In this document: piece after piece, positions 52,833 to 62,068 of the stretch
Position numbering within the stretch: position 1 is the first letter of the stretch
Layout of the letters: each line of letters opens with the position of its first letter
Source: Bermanella sp047621325
Lineage (GTDB): Bacteria > Pseudomonadota > Gammaproteobacteria > Pseudomonadales > Oceanobacteraceae
Reading direction: 5' to 3'
Length of the DNA: 64,000 nucleotides
Assembly: GCA_047621325.1 (NCBI GenBank)
Contig: JBLHLT010000006.1
Span: 124,001 to 188,000 of the forward strand
Program-made: the position numbers and the translations under genes
The notes under the pieces: model-generated
Told to the model about the DNA's origin: nothing
The model's database searches: none
Seen by the model: the letters and a program-made list of their open reading frames with translations, nothing else

Positions 52833-52860
52833 ATTATTGATGAACAAGGTCAATTGTCAA
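52833..52860 (-). promoter_or_regulatory. Sigma70 promoter of the cytochrome operon
   Basis: On the minus strand a perfect TTGACA (52860-52855) is followed after 16 bases by AATAAT (52838-52833), five of six to consensus. It lies between the kinase gene stop and the cytochrome start. Confidence 0.7.
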
Positions 52861-52878
52861 TTTGGCCAATATCAATAC

Positions 52879-55194
52879 TTATTCAAGTTGTTTGGGTATT
52901 AATATCTGCACACTAAAGCCCTGTCCTTTTACAGGAAAAAACAGTCGTCCTTTTAACGCTTGGCACACTAAGTTATATATCATATACAGTCCCAAACCAA
53001 TATGCCCATCCGGCCCTGTTTTAGTTGTAAAGAACGGCTTGCATAAGCTTTTAATCCATTCAGGTTTAATACCTTGCCCGTTATCTGAAAAGCTAATCAT
53101 AACTTGGTCTTTCTCATCCGCGGCAATACGTATATCAATCCTAGGGGTTTGCCCCTCATCCGCATGGCTATGCAGCAAGGCATTATCAATTAACTGTGTA
53201 ATGATCGATGTAAGTGCCGCTTTATAAGTGTAAATTTTAAGCCCTGAGTCACATTCAATATTCACTCGCCACCCAGCCATCCGCCAGCGTTGACTGTTAA
53301 CCACATCCTCAACCAAATCTAAAACGATGATATGGCTAGTCTTCAACCCCAACTGCCAAGAAGACACCTCTCTAAATCGCTTAACCACTTTTGTCATACG
53401 TTTTTGATTATTACTCAGTAACTCTAACGATTGACTAAATGTCGAAATTAATTTTTTACAAGAGAGTTCATTTTCGCCTGAATTCTCTTGTGCTCTTATC
53501 ATATCGGCCACACTCTCTCGCATGAATGTTGTTGTTACCACATTACTACCCAAAGGCATGCTAATTTCTTTTGCGATACCTAAAGAAAATTGTTCCATGA
53601 TAGTTAAACGTTCTTTATCTAGCTCTTCTCTTAGTTTTTCAGATAACTTACGTTCCGTTATATCCTGTACAGTGCCTTCGAAACCTGTTTCTCTGGATGT
53701 GTGAAAATAGCGTAAATCAACCCTAACCCAATGCTCTTCTCCTGTTTCACTTTTAATGAGAAGCTCATTATTAATACTGCTTTCCTCTTCACGAGCCTGT
53801 CTTACCATTTTTTGAAAATCAACAAAACTAGAGCGTAAATAATCCCTAATATCCTGTACTTTATCTAACATATCTTGTCTATGATCAAAGCCAAATATAT
53901 TAGCGCACGCTTTATTAACACTGATTAATTTATAATATTGATTAGCTTGAAAATTACCAATAGGTGCATTGTCATAAAGGTTTTGATAACGCTGTAGCAC
54001 CCTTAAATTATCATCTTTACTTTTAATCAATGCTTTTTCAGTTTCAATGCGTTTTTTTGTAGATGACGAAATACGATCTGCCAATGAGAAGGCTAAAAAT
54101 AAAACCTCAAGCATTGATCCAATAAGATAACCATATGTACTCAGCCAATTGGTTTCACCAATGCCTAACCCCCTAAAATTAAGCAGCAAAATACCAAATA
54201 AAAACAACGCCCAAGCACAGGTAAAATACCGGGCGGCTGTATAGCCTTTAAACCAAAGATAAGCGCCCGAAAAGAGCCCAGAAAAAATGGACAGAATGCC
54301 CGTTAAAATGATAATCGGCGTTGCAGTGCTGTAATCTAAAAACAGCAAGCTAACTAAATTAAATACAACAACAACCCTTAAGCCTACAAAGTATTTGTAT
54401 AATTTAGGGCTACTTTTAGATAGCCGCAGAAAGGTCGACATAAAGGTTAAAACCGCCAGCTGATACAAGCTATAGGCAACCGGAAAACTGAAGTGGTTTA
54501 TCTCAGGGTGATTAGGCCAAATCCAAGCAAAGCCACGACCATCAAATGATAATTGCAACAATACAAAGGCAGCCACCGTTAACACATAAAATAAATAACC
54601 ACGTTCCCTAATCACTAAAAATATAAATAAGTGGTAAAACGCCATTACCACTAACACGCCATAATACCCCCCATAAACCGCTTGTTCGATGGACAGGTGC
54701 TCGGCATAGTCAATTTCACTCCACCACTTAATTGGCAGCATCATGGTGCCCTTAGTTTCAATACGGGCAATCAAGCGAAAATTTGTCGGCTTCTCATTTG
54801 ACATACCTAACACAAAATCGGGAACCTGTACCAAGCGATCAGAAAACAGGCGCGCATCGCCACTGTGAACACTGCTCACTAGCTGATCGCCACGAAATAG
54901 GTATAAATCGAGGTAATCCAACAAGGGATAAGGAATTTGCACAACCCAGTCGCCTTTGCGATAGGCCTGAATATTTTGCATGACCCAAATAGTCGCATTA
55001 GAGTAGCCGAAATTAAGCTCACCTTCGCTAACCTGCCAATGAGACTCTTCCAACACTTGATTGATTGAGTGAGGCTCGTCTTTAGGCTCAATCCAGTAAT
55101 ACAATTTGGACGTGACTAACCCAGCAACAGACTGCTCTGAGGCCTGTACTGGCAGAAGCCAAAATAGGAATAAAAGAATAAAAAGATATTTCAA
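52879..55194 (-). CDS. 7TMR-DISM sensor kinase-like protein lacking the phospho-accepting histidine
   Basis: This 771-residue protein has a signal peptide, a periplasmic 7TMR-DISMED2-type domain (about 25-165), seven membrane segments (about 180-385), a coiled linker, a PAS domain (about 405-515) and a kinase module. The ATPase part is complete: N box QLIDNALLHS, DNGQGI, CKPFFTTK and GHIGLGLYM. In the dimerisation helix the expected His-Glu pair reads FSLGIAKEISMPLGS, with Lys at residue 542 (codon 53571-53569) where His is expected. It may be a pseudokinase, a phosphatase or partner of another kinase. No response-regulator gene is adjacent. Confidence 0.85.
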   Translation of the reverse strand: MKYLFILLFLFWLLPVQASEQSVAGLVTSKLYYWIEPKDEPHSINQVLEESHWQVSEGELNFGYSNATIWVMQNIQAYRKGDWVVQIPYPLLDYLDLYLFRGDQLVSSVHSGDARLFSDRLVQVPDFVLGMSNEKPTNFRLIARIETKGTMMLPIKWWSEIDYAEHLSIEQAVYGGYYGVLVVMAFYHLFIFLVIRERGYLFYVLTVAAFVLLQLSFDGRGFAWIWPNHPEINHFSFPVAYSLYQLAVLTFMSTFLRLSKSSPKLYKYFVGLRVVVVFNLVSLLFLDYSTATPIIILTGILSIFSGLFSGAYLWFKGYTAARYFTCAWALFLFGILLLNFRGLGIGETNWLSTYGYLIGSMLEVLFLAFSLADRISSSTKKRIETEKALIKSKDDNLRVLQRYQNLYDNAPIGNFQANQYYKLISVNKACANIFGFDHRQDMLDKVQDIRDYLRSSFVDFQKMVRQAREEESSINNELLIKSETGEEHWVRVDLRYFHTSRETGFEGTVQDITERKLSEKLREELDKERLTIMEQFSLGIAKEISMPLGSNVVTTTFMRESVADMIRAQENSGENELSCKKLISTFSQSLELLSNNQKRMTKVVKRFREVSSWQLGLKTSHIIVLDLVEDVVNSQRWRMAGWRVNIECDSGLKIYTYKAALTSIITQLIDNALLHSHADEGQTPRIDIRIAADEKDQVMISFSDNGQGIKPEWIKSLCKPFFTTKTGPDGHIGLGLYMIYNLVCQALKGRLFFPVKGQGFSVQILIPKQLE

Positions 55195-55612
55195 CGTTCA
55201 CCATCCAACCTTACTCTTTTATAAGCTTAGCAGCATTGAAAAAGTCTTCACTGGCATATATGGTTAATAGACAACAGTGGCCAAGTCTGACACTCATCAT
55301 AATGTGCTATATCGCAGTTTTTAAACTGGCTGATGGATGACAAGATGAGCAAGGGGAGCGAAACAGATCTAAAGCCTCTGCTACAGCCCGTATATGAATG
55401 CGGCCACTGGCTTACCATTCCTCTGCTAATTGTTTATTGAACATAAGCTGAGGCATAAGCCAGCTAACACTAGGTGAATGCTCCTATCAGTTACGACTGA
55501 AATGGCCTGAGGCCCTGCCAAGCCTAATGTATAAACCTCGCTCCCCTACCTTTTTCTGCATTTAGGTGGTTTTTTGCTACGCTCTAAGTACAACCATTGC
55601 AAAGGAATGGAT
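55195..55612. other. Intergenic region with no recognised gene
   Basis: No reading frame with a ribosome site or recognisable product is seen between the divergent kinase and small membrane-protein genes. It must hold promoters for both, but I could not pick convincing boxes. Confidence 0.35.
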
Positions 55613-55888
55613 ATGGCCAAGCGTGAACCTGAAGGGCCTAATGGCTTTAAAGCAAAATATGACCAACTCAACCCTAACATCAAAGCACTGCTCAAGTTTC
55701 TAGCGGTGGCTGTGGTGTTAATTACTATGGGCGTTATCTACCACACCAAAACAGACCAAGGTATGGAAAGCACGCAGAGATTTCTTGAGCAGCGTAGAGG
55801 AATGAGCGATTCTGAATTCCAGCAAGAAGAACCTGAAGAACAAAGCGCAAAAAAACGGGCAGAGAAAAATATTTTCTTACAAAAATGA
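55613..55888 (+). CDS. Small single-pass membrane protein (91 aa)
   Basis: The protein begins MAKREPEGPNGFKAKYDQLN, has one membrane helix (LLKFLAVAVVLITMGVIY) at about residues 26-44, and ends in a charged Glu/Gln/Lys tail. AAGGA lies seven bases before ATG 55613; an ATG two codons earlier would be too close to it. No family is recognised. It ends at a hairpin shared with tesB. Confidence 0.6.
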   Translation: MAKREPEGPNGFKAKYDQLNPNIKALLKFLAVAVVLITMGVIYHTKTDQGMESTQRFLEQRRGMSDSEFQQEEPEEQSAKKRAEKNIFLQK

Positions 55889-55892
55889 ACAA

Positions 55893-55912
55893 CCGAGGAG
55901 CGACCTCCTCGG
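55893..55912. terminator. Hairpin between convergent small gene and tesB
   Basis: CCGAGGAG-CGAC-CTCCTCGG is a perfect eight-pair, G+C-rich stem a few bases after the plus-strand stop and 25 bases from the tesB stop. No T-run follows, so its role as a terminator is only likely from position. Confidence 0.4.
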
Positions 55913-55937
55913 TAATAAACAGTTCACATCAACAATA

Positions 55938-56813
55938 CTAGCCTTTTTGACGCATCAAGCCCTCTTGAGCCACGCTCATCATTAATTGCCCATCTTGATG
56001 ATACACATGACCAATATTCAAACCACGCCCACCTGAAGCCGCTGGGCTTTGCATGCTATAGAGCATCCAGTCGTCAATTCTAGGCTGATGATGGAACCAA
56101 ATAGCATGATCCAAACTCGCTACTTGCATGCCCTTTGTAGCAAACGACACCCCGTGGGGTTGTAGCGCCGTACCCACTAAATGAAAGTCTGAACTGTAGG
56201 CCAATAATGAATAATGCATAGCCAAGTCTTGTGTACTCCAATCGTTAATAGGCTTAAACCACACATCTTTTTGTGGATCGCGCTTATCTGGCATAAAAAT
56301 GTTAATTGGATTAATCGGTCGGCTTTCTACTGGTTTGTCCGAAGTATATTTATCACGAACGGTTTCTGGGATCATCTCGGCAAATTTACGCGTAATGTCT
56401 AATTGCGACATAATGCCATCAGGGCCTTTTACCTTGGGCATGGGCATTTGGTGCTCAAACCCTTTTTCAGGCACCTGGAAGCTGGTGTTTTGAGTCAAAA
56501 TAATTTTGCCGTCTTGAATGGCATCCACCCGTAACGCGGCAAAACTACGCCCGTGACGCAGCACCTCAACTTTATAATCCACATGGCCGTTTACATGGCC
56601 AGGCAACAAAAAGTAAGCGTGCATAGAATGTGGCAGAAAACCGGCTGGCGCCGCTTGCATTGCAGCATTAAGCGACTGCCCCAGTATTTGGCCGCCAAAT
56701 AAATTACGGAATCCAAGGTCTTCGCACTCACCGCGATAAATAAACGTTTGTGGCCCCTCATGAAGAAACTTCACGCTCAATAAATCAATTAAATGCTGGG
56801 TAACCGCGTGCAT
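55938..56813 (-). CDS. tesB: Acyl-CoA thioesterase II
   Basis: This 291-residue double hot-dog protein matches TesB in length and motifs: FRNLFGGQILGQSLNAA, MHAYFLLPGH, ASLDHAIWFH (catalytic Asp) and SPAASGGRGLNIGH. It hydrolyses acyl-CoA thioesters in the cytoplasm. It is transcribed away from trmA. Confidence 0.93.
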   Translation of the reverse strand: MHAVTQHLIDLLSVKFLHEGPQTFIYRGECEDLGFRNLFGGQILGQSLNAAMQAAPAGFLPHSMHAYFLLPGHVNGHVDYKVEVLRHGRSFAALRVDAIQDGKIILTQNTSFQVPEKGFEHQMPMPKVKGPDGIMSQLDITRKFAEMIPETVRDKYTSDKPVESRPINPINIFMPDKRDPQKDVWFKPINDWSTQDLAMHYSLLAYSSDFHLVGTALQPHGVSFATKGMQVASLDHAIWFHHQPRIDDWMLYSMQSPAASGGRGLNIGHVYHQDGQLMMSVAQEGLMRQKG

Positions 56814-56936
56814 TGGCTCGTCCTTTTTATACTGCTTTTCATAAGTTTAGATCAAACACTCTAGCGACAGCATATTCAAACACCCGTTTTAACGCAAAGT
56901 TATCGGCAAAAACACACTGTCACATGAAACGTGCCA

Positions 56937-56965
56937 TTGGTGACGCCCAAGCTTTACCCTATAAT
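56937..56965 (+). promoter_or_regulatory. Sigma70 promoter of trmA
   Basis: TTGGTG (56937-56942) and a perfect TATAAT (56960-56965) are 17 bases apart. The predicted transcript begins near 56972, which rules out the longer open frame from 56931 and supports the trmA start at 57000. Confidence 0.75.
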
Positions 56966-56999
56966 GCGCGGCTTAATAGATATCCAAGGTAGTGGTTGC

Positions 57000-58082
57000 A
57001 TGCATCAAGTGGCACCAGAGCAGTATTTAAGCTTATTGGCAGAGAAACAGCAGCGAATCGAAGAGCAGTTTGCCTCGTTTAATATTGGTGACATCGACGT
57101 TTACGCGAGTGAGCCAACGCATTTTCGCCAGCGTGCAGAGTTTCGCATTTGGCACGAAGGCGATGAATGCTTTCACGCTATGTTTGAGCCTGGCACTAAG
57201 TCCAACCCTATTAAAATTGACCACTTCCCCATTGCCAGCCTTGCTATCTGCGAGCTGATGCCCAAATTAATGGACGCCATCAATACCCAGCCAATATTGA
57301 AGCATAAGCTGTTTCAGATTGAATACCTTAACACCCTATCCGGTGAGATGCTGGTGACCGTTATTTACCACAAGCAGTTAAACGACGAATGGCTTGCCGC
57401 GGCCACGGCCGTCAAAGAAACCCTTGGTATTCACCTAATTGGCCGCGCTCGCAAAATGCGCTTATTACTTGACCAAGAATACGTAATGGAGACCCTAAAC
57501 GTCGATGGCAAAGCTTTGCAATATCAGCAAATCGAAGCCAGTTTTACTCAGCCCAATGCACGTGTGAATGAAAAAATGCTGAGCTGGGCGCGCAGCTGCA
57601 CCACCGCCGGGGACGCTGATTTATTAGAACTGTATTGCGGCAATGGTAATTTTTCGTTAGCCCTCGCCGACCAATACCGCAGCGTATTTGCCACAGAGAT
57701 AAGCAAAACATCAGTACATGCGGCCAACTTTGCCAAAGAAGCCAATGGCATCGACAACGTGACCTTTGCTCGCGTAAGCGCAGAAGAATTTACCGAGCAC
57801 ATGAACGGCACCACAACCCGTAAACGATTAGCAGGCTTAGGCTTAGAAGACGCCGACTTCCAAACGGTATTAGTCGACCCGCCAAGAGCTGGCCTTGATG
57901 AAGCCAGCTGCGAGATGATCAGCCGCTACCCTAATATCATTTATATTAGCTGCAACCCAGACACCTTAGAGCTAAACCTTCAACAGCTAAGCGCCACCCA
58001 CGAAGTGAAGCGTTTTGCCATGTTTGACCAGTTTCCATACACCCATCACATCGAATGCGGTGCCTACTTGCAGGCTAAATAA
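57000..58082 (+). CDS. trmA: tRNA (uracil-54-C5)-methyltransferase
   Basis: This 360-residue enzyme follows E. coli TrmA: N-terminal EQYLSLLAEKQQRIEEQF, QRAEFRIWHEGD, HKLFQIEYLNTLS, the SAM site LLELYCGNGNFSLALA, the catalytic cysteine in IIYISCNPDTL and the general-base glutamate in HHIECGAYLQ. It makes ribothymidine at position 54 of tRNA. ATG 57000 matches the family start and follows a consensus promoter. Confidence 0.95.
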   Translation: MHQVAPEQYLSLLAEKQQRIEEQFASFNIGDIDVYASEPTHFRQRAEFRIWHEGDECFHAMFEPGTKSNPIKIDHFPIASLAICELMPKLMDAINTQPILKHKLFQIEYLNTLSGEMLVTVIYHKQLNDEWLAAATAVKETLGIHLIGRARKMRLLLDQEYVMETLNVDGKALQYQQIEASFTQPNARVNEKMLSWARSCTTAGDADLLELYCGNGNFSLALADQYRSVFATEISKTSVHAANFAKEANGIDNVTFARVSAEEFTEHMNGTTTRKRLAGLGLEDADFQTVLVDPPRAGLDEASCEMISRYPNIIYISCNPDTLELNLQQLSATHEVKRFAMFDQFPYTHHIECGAYLQAK

Positions 58083-58088
58083 ACCCCT

Positions 58089-58122
58089 CCCCTTAGTCAT
58101 CAGATTAAGGGGATTATTCTTT
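58089..58122 (+). terminator. Terminator after trmA
   Basis: CCCCTTA (58089-58095) and TAAGGGG (58106-58112) pair over seven bases and are followed by ATTATTCTTT. It begins six bases past the trmA stop. Confidence 0.6.
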
Positions 58123-58206
58123 GCTTACACTCCATTACACAATGACAACTGAGTATAGCCTTAGATTTTTGCATAATGGCTAAAATCTAGTACAGAAGTA
58201 CACACT

Positions 58207-58485
58207 ATGCCCGCACCCATAAACTACCCCTTTTTCACATTAGTGAATGACCAGTGCCAAGCCGAAGCGGCCCTAGCGGCTATTGAATGCTTTGCTGAAC
58301 GTACTGAAAGGTTATATTTCAAACCTAAGGTGTCACAAATCAAGCGTGATTTTTTTAATCAAGACAAAGAAATTTGTTTGGCGCACAGAGTCAACACATT
58401 GATTGCAGACTATATTGAAAACATAGGCGAGCTGAGCGATCAGTTAATGATCTTTATCAGTAAAAGTTTGCATCACAGCAAATAA
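58207..58485 (+). CDS. Small protein of unknown function (92 aa)
   Basis: The protein begins MPAPINYPFFTLVNDQCQAE and is helical and charged, with no signal peptide or membrane segment. I do not recognise a family. The ribosome site is weak, but the frame is flanked by a terminator on each side, which fits a single-gene transcript. Confidence 0.5.
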   Translation: MPAPINYPFFTLVNDQCQAEAALAAIECFAERTERLYFKPKVSQIKRDFFNQDKEICLAHRVNTLIADYIENIGELSDQLMIFISKSLHHSK

Positions 58486-58516
58486 ACCAAGCCGTTAAAA
58501 ACAACTTGGTTTATTT
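58480..58516. terminator. Bidirectional terminator between convergent genes
   Basis: AAATAAACCAAG (58480-58491) and CTTGGTTTATTT (58505-58516) form a perfect 12-pair stem with T-rich flanks on both strands. It ends the 92-residue gene and the nitrate transporter operon. Confidence 0.85.
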
Positions 58517-58523
58517 ATTTTGG

Positions 58524-59333
58524 TTAGGCCACCTTACTACGAGGTACATCGGGTTTAGCATGGCGCTCATGTAAAAAGCGCAACACATCTGCACGATACT
58601 TGTTGTACATTGGATCATCCGCCAACTCTAAACGGTTACGCGGGCGTGGCAAATCAATATCTAATATTTCACCTACCGTAGCCGCAGGGCCATTACTCAT
58701 CATCACAATGCGATCACTTAACAATACGGCTTCGTCTACATCATGTGTAATCATCATCACCGTATTTTTTAAATCTCGTTGAATCTCCATCAGAGAATCC
58801 TGTAAGTGTGAACGAGTAAGCGCATCCAATGCACCGAATGGCTCATCCATTAGCAATACCGTTGGCTCCATCGCTAATGCGCGCGCAATACCCACACGTT
58901 GCTTCATACCGCCTGAAATTTCATCCGGTTTTTTATGCAGAGCATGACTCATGTGCACCAGCTCTAAGTTATGCTCGATCCACTCTTTCATTTCAGCTTT
59001 GCTTTTTTTACCTTTAAAGATTTGCTTAACCGCCAATTCAACATTTTCATAAGCGGTTAACCACGGAAACAATGAATGATTTTGAAATACTACCGCACGT
59101 TCAGGGCCAGGTTCGCTCACCTCTTTGCCGTCTAATACAATGCCACCACGAGTTGCCTCATACAGGCCGGCAATAATATTCAGTACCGTTGACTTACCGC
59201 AACCAGAATGACCAATGAGTGATACAAACTCGCCTTTTTTAATTTTTAAACTAACATTTTCAAGCGCAGTAAACTTCCCGCTTGGTGTATCAAATTCCAT
59301 GCTCACATAGTCAATATTTAAATGTGCACTCAT
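58524..59333 (-). CDS. nrtD: Nitrate/nitrite ABC transporter ATP-binding protein
   Basis: This 269-residue ABC ATPase has Walker A LIGHSGCGKST, the signature EISGGMKQRVGIARAL and Walker B VLLMDEPFGALDAL. It resembles the NrtD/NasD branch (close to TauB/SsuB). It powers uptake by the permease encoded upstream. The gene is the last of a three-gene operon with its binding protein and permease. Confidence 0.88.
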   Translation of the reverse strand: MSAHLNIDYVSMEFDTPSGKFTALENVSLKIKKGEFVSLIGHSGCGKSTVLNIIAGLYEATRGGIVLDGKEVSEPGPERAVVFQNHSLFPWLTAYENVELAVKQIFKGKKSKAEMKEWIEHNLELVHMSHALHKKPDEISGGMKQRVGIARALAMEPTVLLMDEPFGALDALTRSHLQDSLMEIQRDLKNTVMMITHDVDEAVLLSDRIVMMSNGPAATVGEILDIDLPRPRNRLELADDPMYNKYRADVLRFLHERHAKPDVPRSKVA

Positions 59334-59383
59334 AACAACCTCTCATAGTTTTTGGATAATCTAATCATTTAAAAATAAAACAC

Positions 59384-60394
59384 TTAACGACTTACTGCTG
59401 ATTTATCCCAACTGAAATATTTTTGTAACTGCAACATCATCCAATCTAACAAGAAACCAATCAAACCGATGGTCAAGACCGCAACCATAATACGGCCCAA
59501 TGAATTAGAGCTGCCGTTTTGAAATTCATCCCAAACAAATTTTCCTAAACCTGGGTTTTGCGCCAACATTTCGGCAGCAATCAACACCATCCAACCCACA
59601 CCTAATGACATACGCATACCGGTGAAAATCATAGGAATCGCCGACGGCAATACTACTTTAACAATTTTTGACCACCAGCTTAAACGCAGTACTTTTGCTA
59701 CATTTAATAAATCAGAGCTAATGGTAGAAACACCTACCGCAGTATTAATTAAGGTTGGCCACATACAGCACAACATGACGGTAATGGCAGAGGTAACAAA
59801 TGATTTTTCAAACATAGGGTCATCACTCACATACACCGCAGATACCACCATCGTCACAATCGGTAACCAAGCTAACGGTGAAACCGGCTTAAAAATTTGA
59901 ATAATCGGATTCATTGCATTATTTAAAGTCTGGCTTAAGCCAGTTAAAATACCTAATGGCACCGCAATCAGTGACGCCAAAAGAAAGCCGGTAAATACCG
60001 TATATAAACTGGTTAAAATTTGTTGTGGGTACGTTGTACGCCCACGATAATCGCGCCATTTCACTTGCGCGTCTGGATTAGCGGCAAGCTTTTTTGCATT
60101 ACGTTGTTCTTGGCGTTCATAAAACGTTGCCTCTTTTACTGATTCGGCTTGATATTCCTGCCACAAGCCTTTGGCTTGCTCAAACACTTGAGATGGCCCA
60201 GGCACTTGACCAAGTGATGTCACCACACTTTTTGCTGCGCTATCCCAAATACCTAAAAACAAAGCAAATGCTAAAATCGGTACGCCTATTGTGCGCAATA
60301 AAATATTCACTTGCTCACGACGATTCTCTCCTTTGATGATTCGAACCCAGGGTGCAAACATCCTAAAGTCTTCCATTTTCGAAACTACATTCAT
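59384..60394 (-). CDS. nrtB: Nitrate ABC transporter permease
   Basis: This protein of about 336 residues has an N-terminal membrane helix (GVPILAFALFLGIWD), a charged cytoplasmic or periplasmic segment of about 80 residues, and a BPD-type permease domain with an EAA-like loop (SWWSKIVKVVLPSAIPMIFTG). This layout is typical for NrtB/CmpB. ATG 60394 is favoured by GAGGGAG six bases upstream; ATG 60397 and GTG 60409 are alternatives. Confidence 0.87.
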   Translation of the reverse strand: MNVVSKMEDFRMFAPWVRIIKGENRREQVNILLRTIGVPILAFALFLGIWDSAAKSVVTSLGQVPGPSQVFEQAKGLWQEYQAESVKEATFYERQEQRNAKKLAANPDAQVKWRDYRGRTTYPQQILTSLYTVFTGFLLASLIAVPLGILTGLSQTLNNAMNPIIQIFKPVSPLAWLPIVTMVVSAVYVSDDPMFEKSFVTSAITVMLCCMWPTLINTAVGVSTISSDLLNVAKVLRLSWWSKIVKVVLPSAIPMIFTGMRMSLGVGWMVLIAAEMLAQNPGLGKFVWDEFQNGSSNSLGRIMVAVLTIGLIGFLLDWMMLQLQKYFSWDKSAVSR

Positions 60395-60447
60395 CATATT
60401 CTCCCTCACTCAGTAATCGGCTGCGCTAAGCGCAGCCGCTCAATACC

Positions 60448-61824
60448 TTAAACTTTGTCTTTACCTTTTAGACCAATGTTGAATTTTTCAAGGTACTCGT
60501 TTGGTTTTTTACCGTTATAAGGCACTTGATCGATAAAATCTTTTTGTACTGGCTTAAAGCCGTCTTCTTTATCGAAGTTAGGAAACTCAGAAGCACTCAT
60601 CTTACCTTCAGCAATAAGCTCTTTAGCTGCCGTTGCATAAATATCAGGACGATATACTTTTTTCGCAATATCCATGTACCAGCTATCAGGCTTATATTCT
60701 GATACTTGGCCCCAACGACGCATTTGCGTTAAGTACCAAATAGCATCTGAATAGTAAGGGTAGGTTGCGTTATGACGGAAAAATACGTTGAAATCTGGAA
60801 TCTCACGCTTATCGCCTTTTTCATATTCAAACGTACCCGTCATAGAATTTGCAATAACATCGTAATCGGCACCAACGTAGTTAGATTGCGATAAAATTTT
60901 CACCGCTTCTGGTCGATTACCATTGTTTTTATCATCTAACCATTTCGCGGCACGAATCATCCCCTTCACAACAGAAATGTGTGTTTCTGGGTATTTATCA
61001 GCCCATGCTTTTGATACCCCAAATACTTTTTCTGGATTGTTCTTCCAGATTTCGTAATCGGTAATAACCGGAACACCAATGCCTTTAAATACCGCTTGCT
61101 GGTTCCAAGGCTCACCTACGCAGTAACCATCAATGGTGCCCGCTTCCATAGTAGAAGGCATTTGTGGTGGTGGCGTTACCGATAACAAGGCATCCGCTTT
61201 TAATGTACCGCTTGTGTCGCCTTTTTCAGGTGCATAAAAACCAGGGCTAATACCACCCGCGGCTAACCAATAGCGCAACTCATAGTTATGGGTCGAAACT
61301 GGAAACACCATTCCCATTTTAAAAGGCTTACCTTCATCTTTATATTTTTCGATAACAGGTTTTAAATAATCCGCTTTTATTGGGTGAACTGGCTTACCAT
61401 TTTCATGCGGAATGTGTTTTTTCATTTCACTCCACACATTGTTTGAAACCGTAATACCGTTGCCGTTTAAATCCATAGAGAAAGCCGTAATGATATGCGC
61501 CTGCGTACCAAAGCCAATAGTCGCACCAAGTGGCTGCCCCGCTAACATATGCGCACCGTCTAGCTCACCTGTGATGACACGATCTAACAATACTTTCCAG
61601 TTTGCTTGCGCTTCTAATTCAACAAATAAACCTTCGTCTTCAAAAAATCCTTTTTCAACCGCAATGGCAAGCGGTGCCATGTCGGTTAACTTAATAAAAC
61701 CAAATTTCAATTCTTCTTTTTCAGGACTACCAGCAAAAGCAGATGAACTTAATACCGTGGCTGCAAGCCCCGCTCCTAGTGTCACGCTCTTTACTGTGCG
61801 TTTGATTGCTTGGGATAACGTCAT
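60448..61824 (-). CDS. nrtA: Nitrate-binding protein of an ABC transporter
   Basis: This 458-residue protein has a Sec-type signal peptide (LAATVLSSSAFAGS) and matches the NrtA/CmpA family: FGFIKLTDMAPLAIAVEKGF, HMLAGQPLGATIGFG and DGYCVGEPWNQQAVF, which contact the anion in known members. It binds nitrate (or nitrite) in the periplasm. Bicarbonate (CmpA) is the alternative ligand. The sigma54 promoter upstream favours nitrogen assimilation. No nitrate reductase gene is visible in the window. Confidence 0.9.
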   Translation of the reverse strand: MTLSQAIKRTVKSVTLGAGLAATVLSSSAFAGSPEKEELKFGFIKLTDMAPLAIAVEKGFFEDEGLFVELEAQANWKVLLDRVITGELDGAHMLAGQPLGATIGFGTQAHIITAFSMDLNGNGITVSNNVWSEMKKHIPHENGKPVHPIKADYLKPVIEKYKDEGKPFKMGMVFPVSTHNYELRYWLAAGGISPGFYAPEKGDTSGTLKADALLSVTPPPQMPSTMEAGTIDGYCVGEPWNQQAVFKGIGVPVITDYEIWKNNPEKVFGVSKAWADKYPETHISVVKGMIRAAKWLDDKNNGNRPEAVKILSQSNYVGADYDVIANSMTGTFEYEKGDKREIPDFNVFFRHNATYPYYSDAIWYLTQMRRWGQVSEYKPDSWYMDIAKKVYRPDIYATAAKELIAEGKMSASEFPNFDKEDGFKPVQKDFIDQVPYNGKKPNEYLEKFNIGLKGKDKV

Positions 61825-61923
61825 TGTTTTTTCCTTCTAAGTTTGAGTTTCAAATTTACTAATTTAGAAAACAAAATGATTAAAATAAAACGGGCCGCGT
61901 TCTTTAATTTCTAATTTGTTATC

Positions 61924-61938
61924 TCAAACTTTGTGCCA
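61924..61938 (-). promoter_or_regulatory. Sigma54 promoter of the nitrate transporter operon
   Basis: On the minus strand TGGCAC (61938-61933), five bases, then TTGA (61927-61924) matches the -24/-12 pattern of RpoN promoters, with only the last base of TTGC changed. It lies about 100 bases before the nrtA start. Confidence 0.75.
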
Positions 61939-62000
61939 GAAAATTCTATTTTATTTTTTTTATGTAAATTATTTTGAATTGACCGCTTTCTCATTATTTT

Positions 62001-62068
62001 AGTGCACTGTTTTCAGTTTCTAGCACCATTAAAAATCCATTGGGTTTAATAGTGCGCACGAAGCGCAC
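62001..62068. promoter_or_regulatory. Palindromes upstream of the sigma54 promoter, candidate NtrC-type enhancers
   Basis: AGTGCACT (62001-62008) is a perfect palindrome, and GTGCGC-ACGAA-GCGCAC (62052-62068) is a perfect six-base dyad with the 17-base geometry of NtrC sites, although the arm sequence differs from the TGCACC consensus. They lie 60-145 bases upstream of the sigma54 boxes, a normal enhancer distance. Confidence 0.4.
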
